Notes: generated by a model not told the origin, from the sequence alone. Positions 16,668 to 26,111 are shown, counted from the stretch's first letter. The stretch: 64,000 nt of DNA from Paenibacillus caseinilyticus (GCF_027533645.1 NZ_JAQAGY010000001.1:434001-498000); one strand, 5' to 3'. Numbers and translations are program-made.

Positions 16668-19600
16668 CTACTCCACCTTCGCTTCTTTAACCCCGTTATA
16701 AGCCGTACCCTCTGTATCAAAATAAATATCAAACGGAATCTGCTCATGGCCGTGGCCGTCATGAATGACGACTTTCCAGTAGTAGGTTCCCGGTTCGATC
16801 CCGCCCACCGAGATCCGGCTTTCCTTCAAGCCCTTTTGTTCCTTCACGACTTGGGTGAAGGCGGGGTCGGCCGCCAGCGTCCAGTCATAGGTAAGGTCAT
16901 CGCCCTGCAGATCAAATGACGGTTCCCATACAAAGACCCGCTGTCCCTTCTCGCTCGCAACCTCTCCCAAGAAGACCGGCTTCGGCTTCTCCAGGTCCGC
17001 CTTGAACCGTTCCATGGAGCGCAGCGGCACATCCGCGATCCGAGTGATCTCTTCTTCCGCCTGCTCGAGACGGATCGGCAGGAAGTTCTTGTCCGGCCCC
17101 TTTTGCATGAACGGCAGGGTGATCTTCCGGTAGTCTTCGATCTTCTTGCCGACCGTCTCCTTATTGAAGAGACCGTACAGCTCGTCCATCTTGTCCTTCA
17201 AGAGACGCACGTGCTCCTCGCTGCGGAAGTACCGGTTATGCAGCACGCTGCTCCAATAGTTGCTGATCCCGCTCCCGTACATTGCCGTACGGTCGACATT
17301 CCGGTAATGCTCCCACTCCCAGGCTCCGTCGTAATCCCAAGGAATGAAATACCACTTCTGCGAATTCAGCGGCGAATAGAGCAGGAAGTTGTGCGCTTCC
17401 GTATCCATGTTGTCCATGAGCAGGTTCGCGGCAAGCCAGGTAAGATAGTTCTCCCGGTCAAAATGCTTCTCGATGACTTCATCGATAGGAATCGCCATGT
17501 TGTTGACGTCATCGAGCATCGCAAGCAGCTTCGAATGGTCGTCGCTGCCCTTGATTTCAAGCTGCTGCTCAAAGAGCTGCTTGTTGTAAGCCGGATCGGT
17601 GGCAAGCTTCAGCGTCTCCGGGCTGCGCCGGAACTCGAACATGCTCGCTTTGTACAGCTGCCCGCCCGGATCAAGCCAGTGATTCTTCAGGAACAATTCG
17701 CCCGGCTGCTCGACGTGGGTGTATAACCCATAATCCTGGAAGCCCTTGGACGCTGCGCCTGAGGACAAATCCTTAACGTAGACGTGGGTGAACTGGGTCC
17801 GCAGGCTTGCCATATTCGGCAGCGTTTCGAGCAGGTCGAAACTCAGCTTGTTGCGGAACCTCACCGTATCGTACGGATGCTTGTTGAGATTCAGAATGCG
17901 CTGGTCATGCCACAGCCCCGCCTGGTCGTCCAAGCGGATTTTGTAGGAGCGCTGGGACTCGTAGCGGCTCGTATTGCCCCGCAGACTGATCTTCGCATTC
18001 GCTTCTGTCGTGCCGTAGCCGAACATCCCCGTCTGCGGCCCCTTCCCGTCCGGTCCGCCCTCCTGCAGCAGGACGCGCAAGGTGCCCTCCTCCATGGAGC
18101 TCTGGATCCGGTTCAGGGAGTACCAATTCAGCGAACGGTCTGCCGGCTTCGAGGAGCCAGGCATCACGGTCACATACAGATTGGCCACGGACAGATCGTC
18201 ATCCCGTTCATACAGGTGCTTGTCTTCGCTGAGCGGCTCCGTCCCCGAAGCCGGCGCCGGCGCGGCGGCCGGCGATGACGCTGACGGTTCGGCCTCCGAG
18301 CTGCAGGCCGTCGTGCCCAGCAGCAAGACGAGCAGCAGCAGCGAAGCCATCACGGCCTTGAGCTTCCAAGCCTTGCGCGGCGCGGCTGACATGCCGGATA
18401 CCAAGGGTTGTGCGCTGAACGTATGATAATCAATGTTCCGCACGTAATTCATTAACCGGGCCAGCGCCGCGGCCAGCGTAACGAACGAGGCGAGGAACAT
18501 GCCGAAGCCGTGATTGCCGGCGCTCATGGTCCAGTAGGTGAGCGTTGCATTCAATCCAATGAATAAGCTGCTGATAACAAGGACTCCTTTGCGGTCATCA
18601 TAGTAAAGCATGATCAGCATCACGATGAAGGCGATAATGAAGGCGTAATAACCCAGCACGAGAAGCAGGAATATATCGAGCTGCGCCATGGAGAAACCGA
18701 TCAGCGGCAGCAGCTTGAAGCCCAGGGCCACCGACACGACGGTAAAGAGCAGTTGGACCTCCATCATGAAGCCGATCTCGCGCACCAGCGTCCGCTGCAT
18801 GCTGATCTTGGCATTCTTGATCTCCTGCAGGGTACCGCCGTGAAGAACGCTCATATAATACTCACGGTATTTCTCGTAGAACGACGTTTCTACCGAGACC
18901 ACGAAGGTGACCAGCGTAGGAACGACGGTCAGATAGGCATAGAACACCGGCAGGTCGTACAAGGGGGAGATCAGGAACTTCTCCGCCACCCGTGCCTGGT
19001 AGGGACCCAGCCAATAGACCATGCTGTGAATGTACACCCCGGCATAGAAGAAGGTACCGATCAGGAACAAGGACGGGTATTTGCGGAAATAGGACAGGAA
19101 CTCGAACGACAGCCGGCTGCCTCCCCGGGGAAAGATCTGTTGAAAATGGACTGCGGACAGCAGCACCATCACCAAGAATCCGGCGTCGGCCATCAGGAGG
19201 GCCGCTGTGGCTCCCTTAAACGGGGTAAATCCAAGCACCAGCCAAGCCCCGGCCAGCGCCGCCGCGGTGCCGAACAGGAAGCTGCGTACAATGCGGCGGT
19301 AATCCTTAAGGGCGGTCAAGTAGACGGATTGCACCCAGATGACGCTGAGCAGGGAGAACAGCAGATAGGCCGCAAGCTTATACCCGTCGCCCACCGGCAG
19401 ATCCCGAAGAAACAGCAAGGCGGCCAAGGATCCGGCAGGCAGTGCGACAGCTGCCGCGCCATAGGAGGAAGACAGCAGCGCATCGTATCGTTTGGCGAAG
19501 ATGAGATCCGCTATATACCGGTTCAGGAGCATGGTCAATCCGCCCGTGAGCAGCACCGAGAAGACGAAGCCATACACCATCGTCGTCATGAACAGTTCCT

Positions 19601-19775
19601 TCTCGAGGAAGGATGCGCCGTTCCAGGACATCAGCTTCTGCATGGCTACCAGCAAGAACATGCAGAGCATCATGGGACCGATGGTCGTCAGCGTCGAGAA
19701 GACATAGGCTTTGGAGCTGTGAGCCAGCCCTTGTTCGCGAAACAGTTTCTTTAGTTCAAAGCCGACGCCGGCCAT
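16668..19775 (-). CDS. pelG: PelG-like exopolysaccharide transporter fused to an extracytoplasmic CotH-kinase domain
   Basis: 1,035 residues. Residues 1-460 are a PelG-family flippase-like protein (start MAGVGFELKKLFREQ, about 12 membrane helices). About 473-489 is a further hydrophobic helix (SLLLLVLLLGTTAC) ending in lipobox-like Cys491. A Ser/Ala/Pro linker leads to a CotH domain at about 515-930: ISLRGNTSRYESQRSYKI near the N-lobe, the conserved MDNMDTEAHNFLLY near 790 and PWDYDGAWEW near 814, which correspond to the acidic catalytic residues of CotH kinases. About 945-1030 is FN3-like. The stop is 2 nt before the VTC gene, and the start overlaps PelF by 25 nt. With 12 helices plus one, the CotH part would face outside. 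A fusion of this kind is unusual; internal initiation at the Met near residue 456 cannot be excluded. Confidence 0.82.
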   Translation of the reverse strand: MAGVGFELKKLFREQGLAHSSKAYVFSTLTTIGPMMLCMFLLVAMQKLMSWNGASFLEKELFMTTMVYGFVFSVLLTGGLTMLLNRYIADLIFAKRYDALLSSSYGAAAVALPAGSLAALLFLRDLPVGDGYKLAAYLLFSLLSVIWVQSVYLTALKDYRRIVRSFLFGTAAALAGAWLVLGFTPFKGATAALLMADAGFLVMVLLSAVHFQQIFPRGGSRLSFEFLSYFRKYPSLFLIGTFFYAGVYIHSMVYWLGPYQARVAEKFLISPLYDLPVFYAYLTVVPTLVTFVVSVETSFYEKYREYYMSVLHGGTLQEIKNAKISMQRTLVREIGFMMEVQLLFTVVSVALGFKLLPLIGFSMAQLDIFLLLVLGYYAFIIAFIVMLIMLYYDDRKGVLVISSLFIGLNATLTYWTMSAGNHGFGMFLASFVTLAAALARLMNYVRNIDYHTFSAQPLVSGMSAAPRKAWKLKAVMASLLLLVLLLGTTACSSEAEPSASSPAAAPAPASGTEPLSEDKHLYERDDDLSVANLYVTVMPGSSKPADRSLNWYSLNRIQSSMEEGTLRVLLQEGGPDGKGPQTGMFGYGTTEANAKISLRGNTSRYESQRSYKIRLDDQAGLWHDQRILNLNKHPYDTVRFRNKLSFDLLETLPNMASLRTQFTHVYVKDLSSGAASKGFQDYGLYTHVEQPGELFLKNHWLDPGGQLYKASMFEFRRSPETLKLATDPAYNKQLFEQQLEIKGSDDHSKLLAMLDDVNNMAIPIDEVIEKHFDRENYLTWLAANLLMDNMDTEAHNFLLYSPLNSQKWYFIPWDYDGAWEWEHYRNVDRTAMYGSGISNYWSSVLHNRYFRSEEHVRLLKDKMDELYGLFNKETVGKKIEDYRKITLPFMQKGPDKNFLPIRLEQAEEEITRIADVPLRSMERFKADLEKPKPVFLGEVASEKGQRVFVWEPSFDLQGDDLTYDWTLAADPAFTQVVKEQKGLKESRISVGGIEPGTYYWKVVIHDGHGHEQIPFDIYFDTEGTAYNGVKEAKVE

Positions 19776-21193
19776 GCCCGCACCTCCTCATATGAAGCAT
19801 ACAGATCCCGGTAGCCATGAATGAATTGCTCCCGGGTATACAGGGTGCCCGCGCGGTTCAGCGCATTGCGTCCCATGGTCTCCCGCAGACTGCGGCTGCG
19901 GCCCAGACGCACCATCGCCGAAGCGAGCAGATCATAGTGCATGACCGGCACGACCGCACCCGCCGGTCCGAATCCGTCATCGGCCAGCAGCAGTTCGCGG
20001 CAGCTGCCGACGTCGGTCGTGATGCACGCTCTGGCCGAAGCCATGCCTTCGAGCACCGCCAGAGGCATGCCTTCGCTGATTGAGGAGAGGAGCAGCAGAT
20101 CCATCCGGCCCAAGTACGTCTTGATCTGGACCTCTCCTGTGAAGATCACATCGGTTACTCCCAGGCTGTCCACCAGCTGAAGGCACTCGTGGTAATATTC
20201 TTCGTCCTCTTCCTGAGGCCCCATGATGTACAGCTCCGCTTGAGACAGCTCCCGTTTGACCAGAGCAAACGCCTGGATCATCGTCTTGATATCCTTGATC
20301 GGCACCACGCGCACGATAGCTCCGATCCGCAGCCTTCCATCCTCTGCCGGCTCCGTACGGGCGATCTCCGCATAGTCCTCAATACTGACGCCATTCGGGA
20401 TGATCCGGATCTTCTCCGGGTCGCAGCCGAGCTCGATCTCGATCTCCTTGTTCCGCGTGAAGAGCGTAATCACCTCATCGGCATGCGCATACGTACAGCC
20501 GGAGAGCTGGTAGAAGTACTCGATCCACAGATCCTTGAAATACCCTTTGACCCAATCTGACTTGATGATCTCCTCCTCCCGTTCCCGGGAGTAGATCCCA
20601 TGCTCGGTCAAGAGAAACGGCCGGCCGTACAGATGCTTCGCCAGAGACCCGATCATTCCGGCATACCCTGTGGATACGCTGTGGTATACATCCGCTTCCG
20701 GAATGTCATGCCGCAGCGCCAGGAACAAGGGGAGAATCATCGAGCGGACGGTCCAGAACAATTCGGTGAACGGAATCTGGGCATACTTGTCTTGAGCCAG
20801 CTCCACCAGCACATCGAAGTAATCCTTGCTCATCAGAAAGTCGGCGGCCGAGCGGAACTTCGAGGAGCGGAGCAGATCGAAGATCCCCGGCCAATCGGTC
20901 CGCAGATCTCCGCTGAGCAGCGAGAGAAGCGCCGCTTTCTGCTCCGCGTTCATCCGGTACCGGTGGCCGGACTCGCCGGTTTCCTCCAGATAAGCGTCAA
21001 GGAAGATCTCTTGGACCTGCACGACATTGGGCGGCAGCGTATATTTGAACTGACCCTGCTGCCTGCTCTGGGCGCCGATGCAGAAGATGACGAACTCGTG
21101 CTCCGGCATGTTGGTGATCAGCGAGTGAATCCAGCTGGATACCCCGCCGGTCACATAGGGGTACGAGCCCTCGGCGATTATACATATGCGCAT
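19751..21193 (-). CDS. pelF: PelF-like glycosyltransferase (GT4)
   Basis: 480 residues from ATG 21193 (GGGGGAA 11 nt upstream); an in-frame ATG 18 nt earlier overlaps the previous gene and is possible. The N-terminus MRICIIAEGSYPYVTGGVSSW is the PelF hallmark, followed by a GT-B fold. The C-terminal half has the GT4 motif SEGMPLAVLEGMA (two acidic residues) and IRIIPNGV. It would polymerise UDP-sugars (GalNAc/GlcNAc in known Pel) in the cytoplasm and feed the PelG channel. It overlaps PelG by 25 nt and lies 5 nt from the deacetylase gene stop. Confidence 0.88.
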   Translation of the reverse strand: MRICIIAEGSYPYVTGGVSSWIHSLITNMPEHEFVIFCIGAQSRQQGQFKYTLPPNVVQVQEIFLDAYLEETGESGHRYRMNAEQKAALLSLLSGDLRTDWPGIFDLLRSSKFRSAADFLMSKDYFDVLVELAQDKYAQIPFTELFWTVRSMILPLFLALRHDIPEADVYHSVSTGYAGMIGSLAKHLYGRPFLLTEHGIYSREREEEIIKSDWVKGYFKDLWIEYFYQLSGCTYAHADEVITLFTRNKEIEIELGCDPEKIRIIPNGVSIEDYAEIARTEPAEDGRLRIGAIVRVVPIKDIKTMIQAFALVKRELSQAELYIMGPQEEDEEYYHECLQLVDSLGVTDVIFTGEVQIKTYLGRMDLLLLSSISEGMPLAVLEGMASARACITTDVGSCRELLLADDGFGPAGAVVPVMHYDLLASAMVRLGRSRSLRETMGRNALNRAGTLYTREQFIHGYRDLYASYEEVRAWPASALN

Positions 21194-21198
21194 CTCGT

Positions 21199-23031
21199 TC
21201 AGTTCCCCCATTCGATATGAAAGTCGGCAGCCTGCGCGTTGACCAGATATGTGTCTTCATCGATTCTGCGTACTTCGCATCCGCTCAGCTTTCCGATGGT
21301 CCGCTCTGTCCTGAGAATGAAGTAGGCTTCTTGGCGGAAAGGGGCGATCGTCCCGCTGAGCCCTTCTGCCCCGCGTGTCCATCCGACACGGCTGGTCAGC
21401 ACGTTCTTCATATCTACGGCAGCTTCCGATGCCGTCATGGAGCGCAGCCACGGATGGGTCATCTTCACCCGGGCGAGCATCTCCGTGAACCGTTCGTAGA
21501 GCTGATCCCATGTCAGGTTATCGCTCCGCTCGGCATCCAGCAGGTCGTCGGGGTGAATGAAGTGGGAGAAGATGCCAAGCGAGGTCACCGCATTGGCCTC
21601 CGCCCAGCGGTCGAAAGCTCTCGGGAAGTAACCCGATGTAACCCGCGGCATCTCCAGAACGCCGTCCTCGGCGATCTCATATTCCTGGACATACGCTTTC
21701 CCGGAAGCATCCTCGCCGTACAAACTTGCGATGACGGCTAAGTCCGGCCATGCGCTCTTCAACGCTGCCCTTCCTTCCGGGCTGAGCACGTTGGACGGCG
21801 GCACATACGTGTGCATCGTATATTTGGGGAATGCGGTACCCGCGAACCGGAGGGCTTCTTCGATGGAAGCGCTCATGTCCCCTGTCGTATTCCATGGCTT
21901 ATAGCCGTACTCCGCTGCAATCTCGGGACTGCGCTGCAGGGACTGATGATTGAAGCCGTGAAGGCCGAGTTCCCCGCCGCTCTTGATCACCTCGCGGCCG
22001 AAGGAGATCAGCCCCTTGCCGTCTTCGTCCACCGGGGAGCGGAAAGGCGCCGTAACCCGGTCGTTATAAGATTGGATCAGGACGGCGGTCAGCTTCGTGT
22101 CGTACATCCGGGCAGCCTTCAGAATATCCGGCCACCAGATCTCCTTCATGAACGACGGGATGTCCCGCCGGTACTTCTCATAGATTCCCGGGTTGGTGCC
22201 CTTCGGGATCGGTGCCGGAAAATCATCCAGGTACATCACCTTCGAGTTGAATACCGGATAGATGAAATCCGGCTGGAGCAGACTCAGGGAGCCCGTCAGC
22301 AGGCCGCGGTTGATTTTCTCCTGCAGCATGAGCCCGTTGAACACCATGAACTTGCCCTTGCCGTAAGGGTGCTCCCATAACAGCGGCACGCCTTCCGCGC
22401 TCTCCGCCAGAATCCGGCTCTTCCCGTCAAGCTCCAAGGCGCGGGCCGGATTACGCATGAATTCGTCGTCGATGGAGAGTCCTTGTTCGCCGATCAGGAC
22501 ATTCGAAGTGAGCACGATCCCCTGCACTTCCGCCGTTTCTCCGGTATTCACAATGCCGAGCTTGCGGTACAGCCGGAAGAAGACGTCGCTTTCTTCGGGC
22601 ATGGAGGTGAAGAAGACCGATCCTCCCCCCTCCACATAGCTGGCCAGTGTATCCACGTCAGCCAAGAGCGTCAAATCGCTGGTCGTCACGAGAGCAGCCG
22701 AACAGCCTTGAGGCTGGAATTGGGCGGCATGGGCATCCTGGGACTTCCAGGGCTTCTTCATGCTTTGGAGCACATGCTCCAACTGGGCCCTGACTTTGGT
22801 GCTCTGTCCATCCTCGCTGTCAAAAGCAATACAGTAAGGAAGCTCGGGGGTACCCAGCGGCCCCGTCTCCGGGAGTGCTGCGGGCTGCATAATCTGCGCG
22901 GATACTTTCCCGTTCTGGGTGAATTGAAGCATATACGGAGACTGGGCCACCTGGAGAGCGAGCGCCAGCAGAAGAATAAAGGCAAGAATGAGATAGACGC
23001 TGCGCTTAAGTCGCACTTTTGAATCCGGCAT
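21199..23031 (-). CDS. PelA-like polysaccharide deacetylase (DUF2194 type)
   Basis: 610 residues. An N-terminal membrane anchor (RSVYLILAFILLLALALQV) is followed by a glutamine-amidotransferase-like domain (about 60-250). A CE4-like deacetylase domain (about 260-550) shows a YLDDFP motif near 269, ELGLHGFNHQS (HxxxH metal site) near 358 and GIFSHFIHPDD near 492. A C-terminal beta region follows. It resembles the deacetylase-only PelA form of Gram-positive Pel clusters: no GH166-like hydrolase part was seen. It would partly deacetylate the exported polymer at the outer membrane face. The start overlaps the PelE stop by 26 nt. Confidence 0.8.
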   Translation of the reverse strand: MPDSKVRLKRSVYLILAFILLLALALQVAQSPYMLQFTQNGKVSAQIMQPAALPETGPLGTPELPYCIAFDSEDGQSTKVRAQLEHVLQSMKKPWKSQDAHAAQFQPQGCSAALVTTSDLTLLADVDTLASYVEGGGSVFFTSMPEESDVFFRLYRKLGIVNTGETAEVQGIVLTSNVLIGEQGLSIDDEFMRNPARALELDGKSRILAESAEGVPLLWEHPYGKGKFMVFNGLMLQEKINRGLLTGSLSLLQPDFIYPVFNSKVMYLDDFPAPIPKGTNPGIYEKYRRDIPSFMKEIWWPDILKAARMYDTKLTAVLIQSYNDRVTAPFRSPVDEDGKGLISFGREVIKSGGELGLHGFNHQSLQRSPEIAAEYGYKPWNTTGDMSASIEEALRFAGTAFPKYTMHTYVPPSNVLSPEGRAALKSAWPDLAVIASLYGEDASGKAYVQEYEIAEDGVLEMPRVTSGYFPRAFDRWAEANAVTSLGIFSHFIHPDDLLDAERSDNLTWDQLYERFTEMLARVKMTHPWLRSMTASEAAVDMKNVLTSRVGWTRGAEGLSGTIAPFRQEAYFILRTERTIGKLSGCEVRRIDEDTYLVNAQAADFHIEWGN

Positions 23032-23932
23032 CGGAACCTCCTTCCGCCCAAAAACGAACTACTCCGAGCGCCCTGCTCGTCAAACGGACAGGCGAACGCT
23101 TCAGTTCTTCCAGAGCTGACTTTAGTTGATCCATGGAACGCATCGTAAAATACACTTTAATCAAAGCAAGATAGGCTTCTTCATCGCGCGGAAAGCTCGT
23201 TATGAACAACCGTGCGGTATGCTCGGCCGTCTCGTATTGGCGGAGCTCCAAATCGGTGTTCACCTTCTCGCCGTAGGCTTCATACGCATCGGACGACAGC
23301 TCGAGCAGTTCTCCCAGCACCCGGGTATACGTATGCTTGTATTTGAGCAGGGTCCGCTCGTCGAGGAGGCCGCTCCGCATATAGTTCCTGAGAACATCGG
23401 CGTACGAGCGGAGCAGATGGGCATCCCCCTTATTCCGCTCATACTGTACCGACAGCTTCTGCAGGGACAGGGTCAGCTTCCGTTTGATTTCCATGATGGC
23501 ACTGACCGCGTAGTGGGAGGTCTCCGTATCTTCATTGCCTACGGCCATGCGAAGCACTTCCAAATATTCCAGGGAATCCTGCTTGAGAAGATCGATGACG
23601 ATTCTCCTCCGGGTCGTCGTGTCATTAACCAGCAGCGCTTCCTCGAGCGGGATCACGTTGATCTCCTTGACGGCCTCCGGCTTGTAAATGACTGTAGGGG
23701 AAGGGGCCTCCGAGTGAATCCGGTCCAGAGTGGCCATGAATTCAGCCGATTGTTCTTCCCGTGCCCGCAGCTGACGACCGGCTGGCCAGAACAACGGCAG
23801 GAGAAAGCCCGCAATGGGCAAGCCAACCGCGAGCGCCAGCCGGATCAAGAATTCATTGCGGTCATGACGGTGGCGGATGGCCAGCACTAGGGTGCACATA
23901 AGGAGGTAGAGCAGCAGGCCCCACTCAAACAT
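23006..23932 (-). CDS. pelE: PelE-like membrane-anchored helical repeat protein
   Basis: 308 residues from ATG 23932, whose ATGTTTGA overlaps the PelD stop by 8 nt; the longer upstream frame is not credible. Two N-terminal membrane helices (LLLYLLMCTLVLAI and LALAVGLPIAGFLLPLFWPAG) are followed by an all-helical TPR-like region with repeated 'A..Y..L....' units. This is the architecture of PelE, which bridges PelD, PelF and PelG in the inner-membrane complex. Sequence similarity is weak in this family, so the name rests mostly on architecture and position. Confidence 0.72.
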   Translation of the reverse strand: MFEWGLLLYLLMCTLVLAIRHRHDRNEFLIRLALAVGLPIAGFLLPLFWPAGRQLRAREEQSAEFMATLDRIHSEAPSPTVIYKPEAVKEINVIPLEEALLVNDTTTRRRIVIDLLKQDSLEYLEVLRMAVGNEDTETSHYAVSAIMEIKRKLTLSLQKLSVQYERNKGDAHLLRSYADVLRNYMRSGLLDERTLLKYKHTYTRVLGELLELSSDAYEAYGEKVNTDLELRQYETAEHTARLFITSFPRDEEAYLALIKVYFTMRSMDQLKSALEELKRSPVRLTSRALGVVRFWAEGGSDAGFKSAT

Positions 23933-26111
23933 AGACAGGCTCCTCCCCCTCCGCGATGCGGATATTGGGGCGGCTGATCTCCAGCCGCTGCCGAACCAGA
24001 GCGGCATCCTGCGGGTTGGTATTGCTGAGCAGCACGAGCAGCTCCCCTGTCTCCCCAAGACCGAGATAGTCCGTCTCCCGCAGGGAGCGGGCGATCCCCT
24101 CCACCGCTTCGTCGGCGACCTCTTTCGCGGCGCCTACGTTCAGCAGTACATAGTGGATGCCGTGCTTTTCCTGGGCCAGCTTCTTGGCAGCGAGGATCTC
24201 GGCGAAGACCGCAGGACTCAGCACCGGGGTTCCATCCACGTAACGTTGACTGCTCGTAGCCTCCACATAAGTCAGGGCACGGGAGAGGGCTGACGAGACC
24301 ATGTTCGTTACAATCTGGAACAAATTCTGGTGGTACAGGGTGAATTCCTCAAAATCCAAGCCGTACAAGCCCACGATAGCGGCTACTTCTCCGTTAATGA
24401 GAACAGGCGCGGCCATGAGGGGCAGCCCCTCGCGGAGCTCCTTGTTGATGAAGAGAGAGCGGTGCGTGAAGATCATCTGCACCAGATCGGAATCTTCCGC
24501 TTTCACGGACCTTGGCACCTCATCCCCGCCCAGCGACCGAGCGGCCAGACGCAGGTAGGTGCGCTGCGGATTGACGGTATAGATCGCCACCGTCCGGGTC
24601 TTCAGCAGCGATTCCATCACACTGATCGTCGAGGTGAAGATCGCTTCGGGTTCGAGACTCTCCAGATCCTTGATGATGGAATAGATTTTGCCGAAGGAGT
24701 CGCTGTTGCTGCGGATCTGGTGCTGCAGCTCGTCCTTGATCTCCCGGGTTTCGTTGTACACTTCCGATAGAAACTCGAGCTTCTCCTCGGCACGCCGGAG
24801 CTGCCGCTTCTTCTCATCCATAGCATCGCTCTTGCGTTCGGTCGAGTAGCCGACGACCAGTCCCACGAACACATAGACGGCCACTTGGAAGAAGAAATCC
24901 GTATCATAGAGGAGGGATACCACTTCTCTGCCGCTGCCGAGCTGCCCGTACATATACAGCACAACCGACAGGGCGACGGACACCATCGATTGGCGTGTGC
25001 CATAGATAATGCCGAACACGATAATATAGACCATTCCAAAATCGATTACGCTGTAAAGCTCCGCTACCGGCGATAAGACCAGCCATGCAGTCAAGGCAAA
25101 GGCAGCCAGATTCTCGGCATAGGGCAGAAGCTTCCGGAGCAGCGGCGCCGTGCTCGACGGTTCGACCGATCCCACGGCTGACGGCCCCTGGGAGGCCGGC
25201 TTGTGATGCAGGAACCAGTCATACGTCTGCTGCAGCCCCTCCTCCAGCGTGTATTTGGGTACCCAGTCCAGAGCGCGGGCCAACCGGGTATTGTCAAGCG
25301 CTGAGCGCTGTACATCGCCGGTCCGGGGTTCACGGTAGACCGCCTCCGCACTCCCGTGCAGGCTGCGGATAGAGCCGATCAGGTCGTTGACACTGCTCTG
25401 CTTCCCGGTGGACAGGTTGTATACTCCCTGCAGGTCCGTAAGAGAGGCCCGGTAGATGGCACTCGCCACATCCTCCACATAGATGAAATCCCGGGTCTGG
25501 CTCCCGCTGCCGTTCACCGTGAGCTCCTTGCCCTCCAAAGCGGCGTTCATGAAGATGGAGACGACTCCCCCCTCTCCCGCGCTGCCCTGCCGGGGCCCGT
25601 ATACATTGGAGATCCGGAGACTAAGCGTCTGAAGTCCGTACATGTCAGTCCATTTGTCACAATAGGTTTCGCCGACCCACTTGTTGAGGCCATAAGGCGT
25701 GATCGGGTCGCAAAGCTCCGACTCGGACAAGGGCAGCCGGCCGTTCATCCCGTATACCGCCGCTGTGGAAGCAAACATAAACTTGCCTGCGCCGTACTTG
25801 CGGGATAACGCCAGCATATTGGACAGCCCGAGCACGTTGGATTGGGTGTCCAGCCTGGGATTATCCAAGGATACGGCGGCGTCCGCCTGCGCGGCCAAGT
25901 GCACCACAAGATCAAACCGGTTGTTCCTGAATATCTCTTCGCACTTGCCGTCTTCCACCGACATGAGATAGGACTTGTGCTTGAACTCCACATTCCGCTT
26001 ATCCCCGCTGGACAAATTGTCAATAATGGATACTTCGCAACCTTCTTGGAAAAACCGTTCTGCGACGAAGGAACCAATAAATCCATAGCCGCCTGTAATT
26101 AATACTCTCAT
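23925..26111 (-). CDS. NAD-dependent sugar epimerase fused to a PelD-like c-di-GMP receptor
   Basis: 728 residues and first gene of the operon. Residues 1-310 are an extended SDR nucleotide-sugar epimerase (NAD loop GGYGFIG at 7-13; catalytic Y140-x3-K144 in TPYGLNK; LDNTRLARALDW near the end), likely a UDP-GlcNAc/GalNAc C4-epimerase supplying GalNAc. About 325-430 hold three or four membrane helices, then a coiled coil (about 430-480). About 490-640 are a GAF domain and about 640-728 a degenerate GGDEF domain with GETGE in place of GGDEF. RETD lies seven residues ahead, matching the RxxD I-site used by PelD to bind c-di-GMP. Export of the polymer is therefore probably c-di-GMP-gated. The start is preceded by GAGG at a short distance. 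Confidence 0.85.
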   Translation of the reverse strand: MRVLITGGYGFIGSFVAERFFQEGCEVSIIDNLSSGDKRNVEFKHKSYLMSVEDGKCEEIFRNNRFDLVVHLAAQADAAVSLDNPRLDTQSNVLGLSNMLALSRKYGAGKFMFASTAAVYGMNGRLPLSESELCDPITPYGLNKWVGETYCDKWTDMYGLQTLSLRISNVYGPRQGSAGEGGVVSIFMNAALEGKELTVNGSGSQTRDFIYVEDVASAIYRASLTDLQGVYNLSTGKQSSVNDLIGSIRSLHGSAEAVYREPRTGDVQRSALDNTRLARALDWVPKYTLEEGLQQTYDWFLHHKPASQGPSAVGSVEPSSTAPLLRKLLPYAENLAAFALTAWLVLSPVAELYSVIDFGMVYIIVFGIIYGTRQSMVSVALSVVLYMYGQLGSGREVVSLLYDTDFFFQVAVYVFVGLVVGYSTERKSDAMDEKKRQLRRAEEKLEFLSEVYNETREIKDELQHQIRSNSDSFGKIYSIIKDLESLEPEAIFTSTISVMESLLKTRTVAIYTVNPQRTYLRLAARSLGGDEVPRSVKAEDSDLVQMIFTHRSLFINKELREGLPLMAAPVLINGEVAAIVGLYGLDFEEFTLYHQNLFQIVTNMVSSALSRALTYVEATSSQRYVDGTPVLSPAVFAEILAAKKLAQEKHGIHYVLLNVGAAKEVADEAVEGIARSLRETDYLGLGETGELLVLLSNTNPQDAALVRQRLEISRPNIRIAEGEEPVYV

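Noticed and set aside
23006-24058. Longer PelE frame starting at 24058
   Set aside because: The first 42 codons lie inside the PelD coding region and read as Arg/Ser-rich noise; ATG 23932 overlaps the PelD stop in typical coupled fashion.
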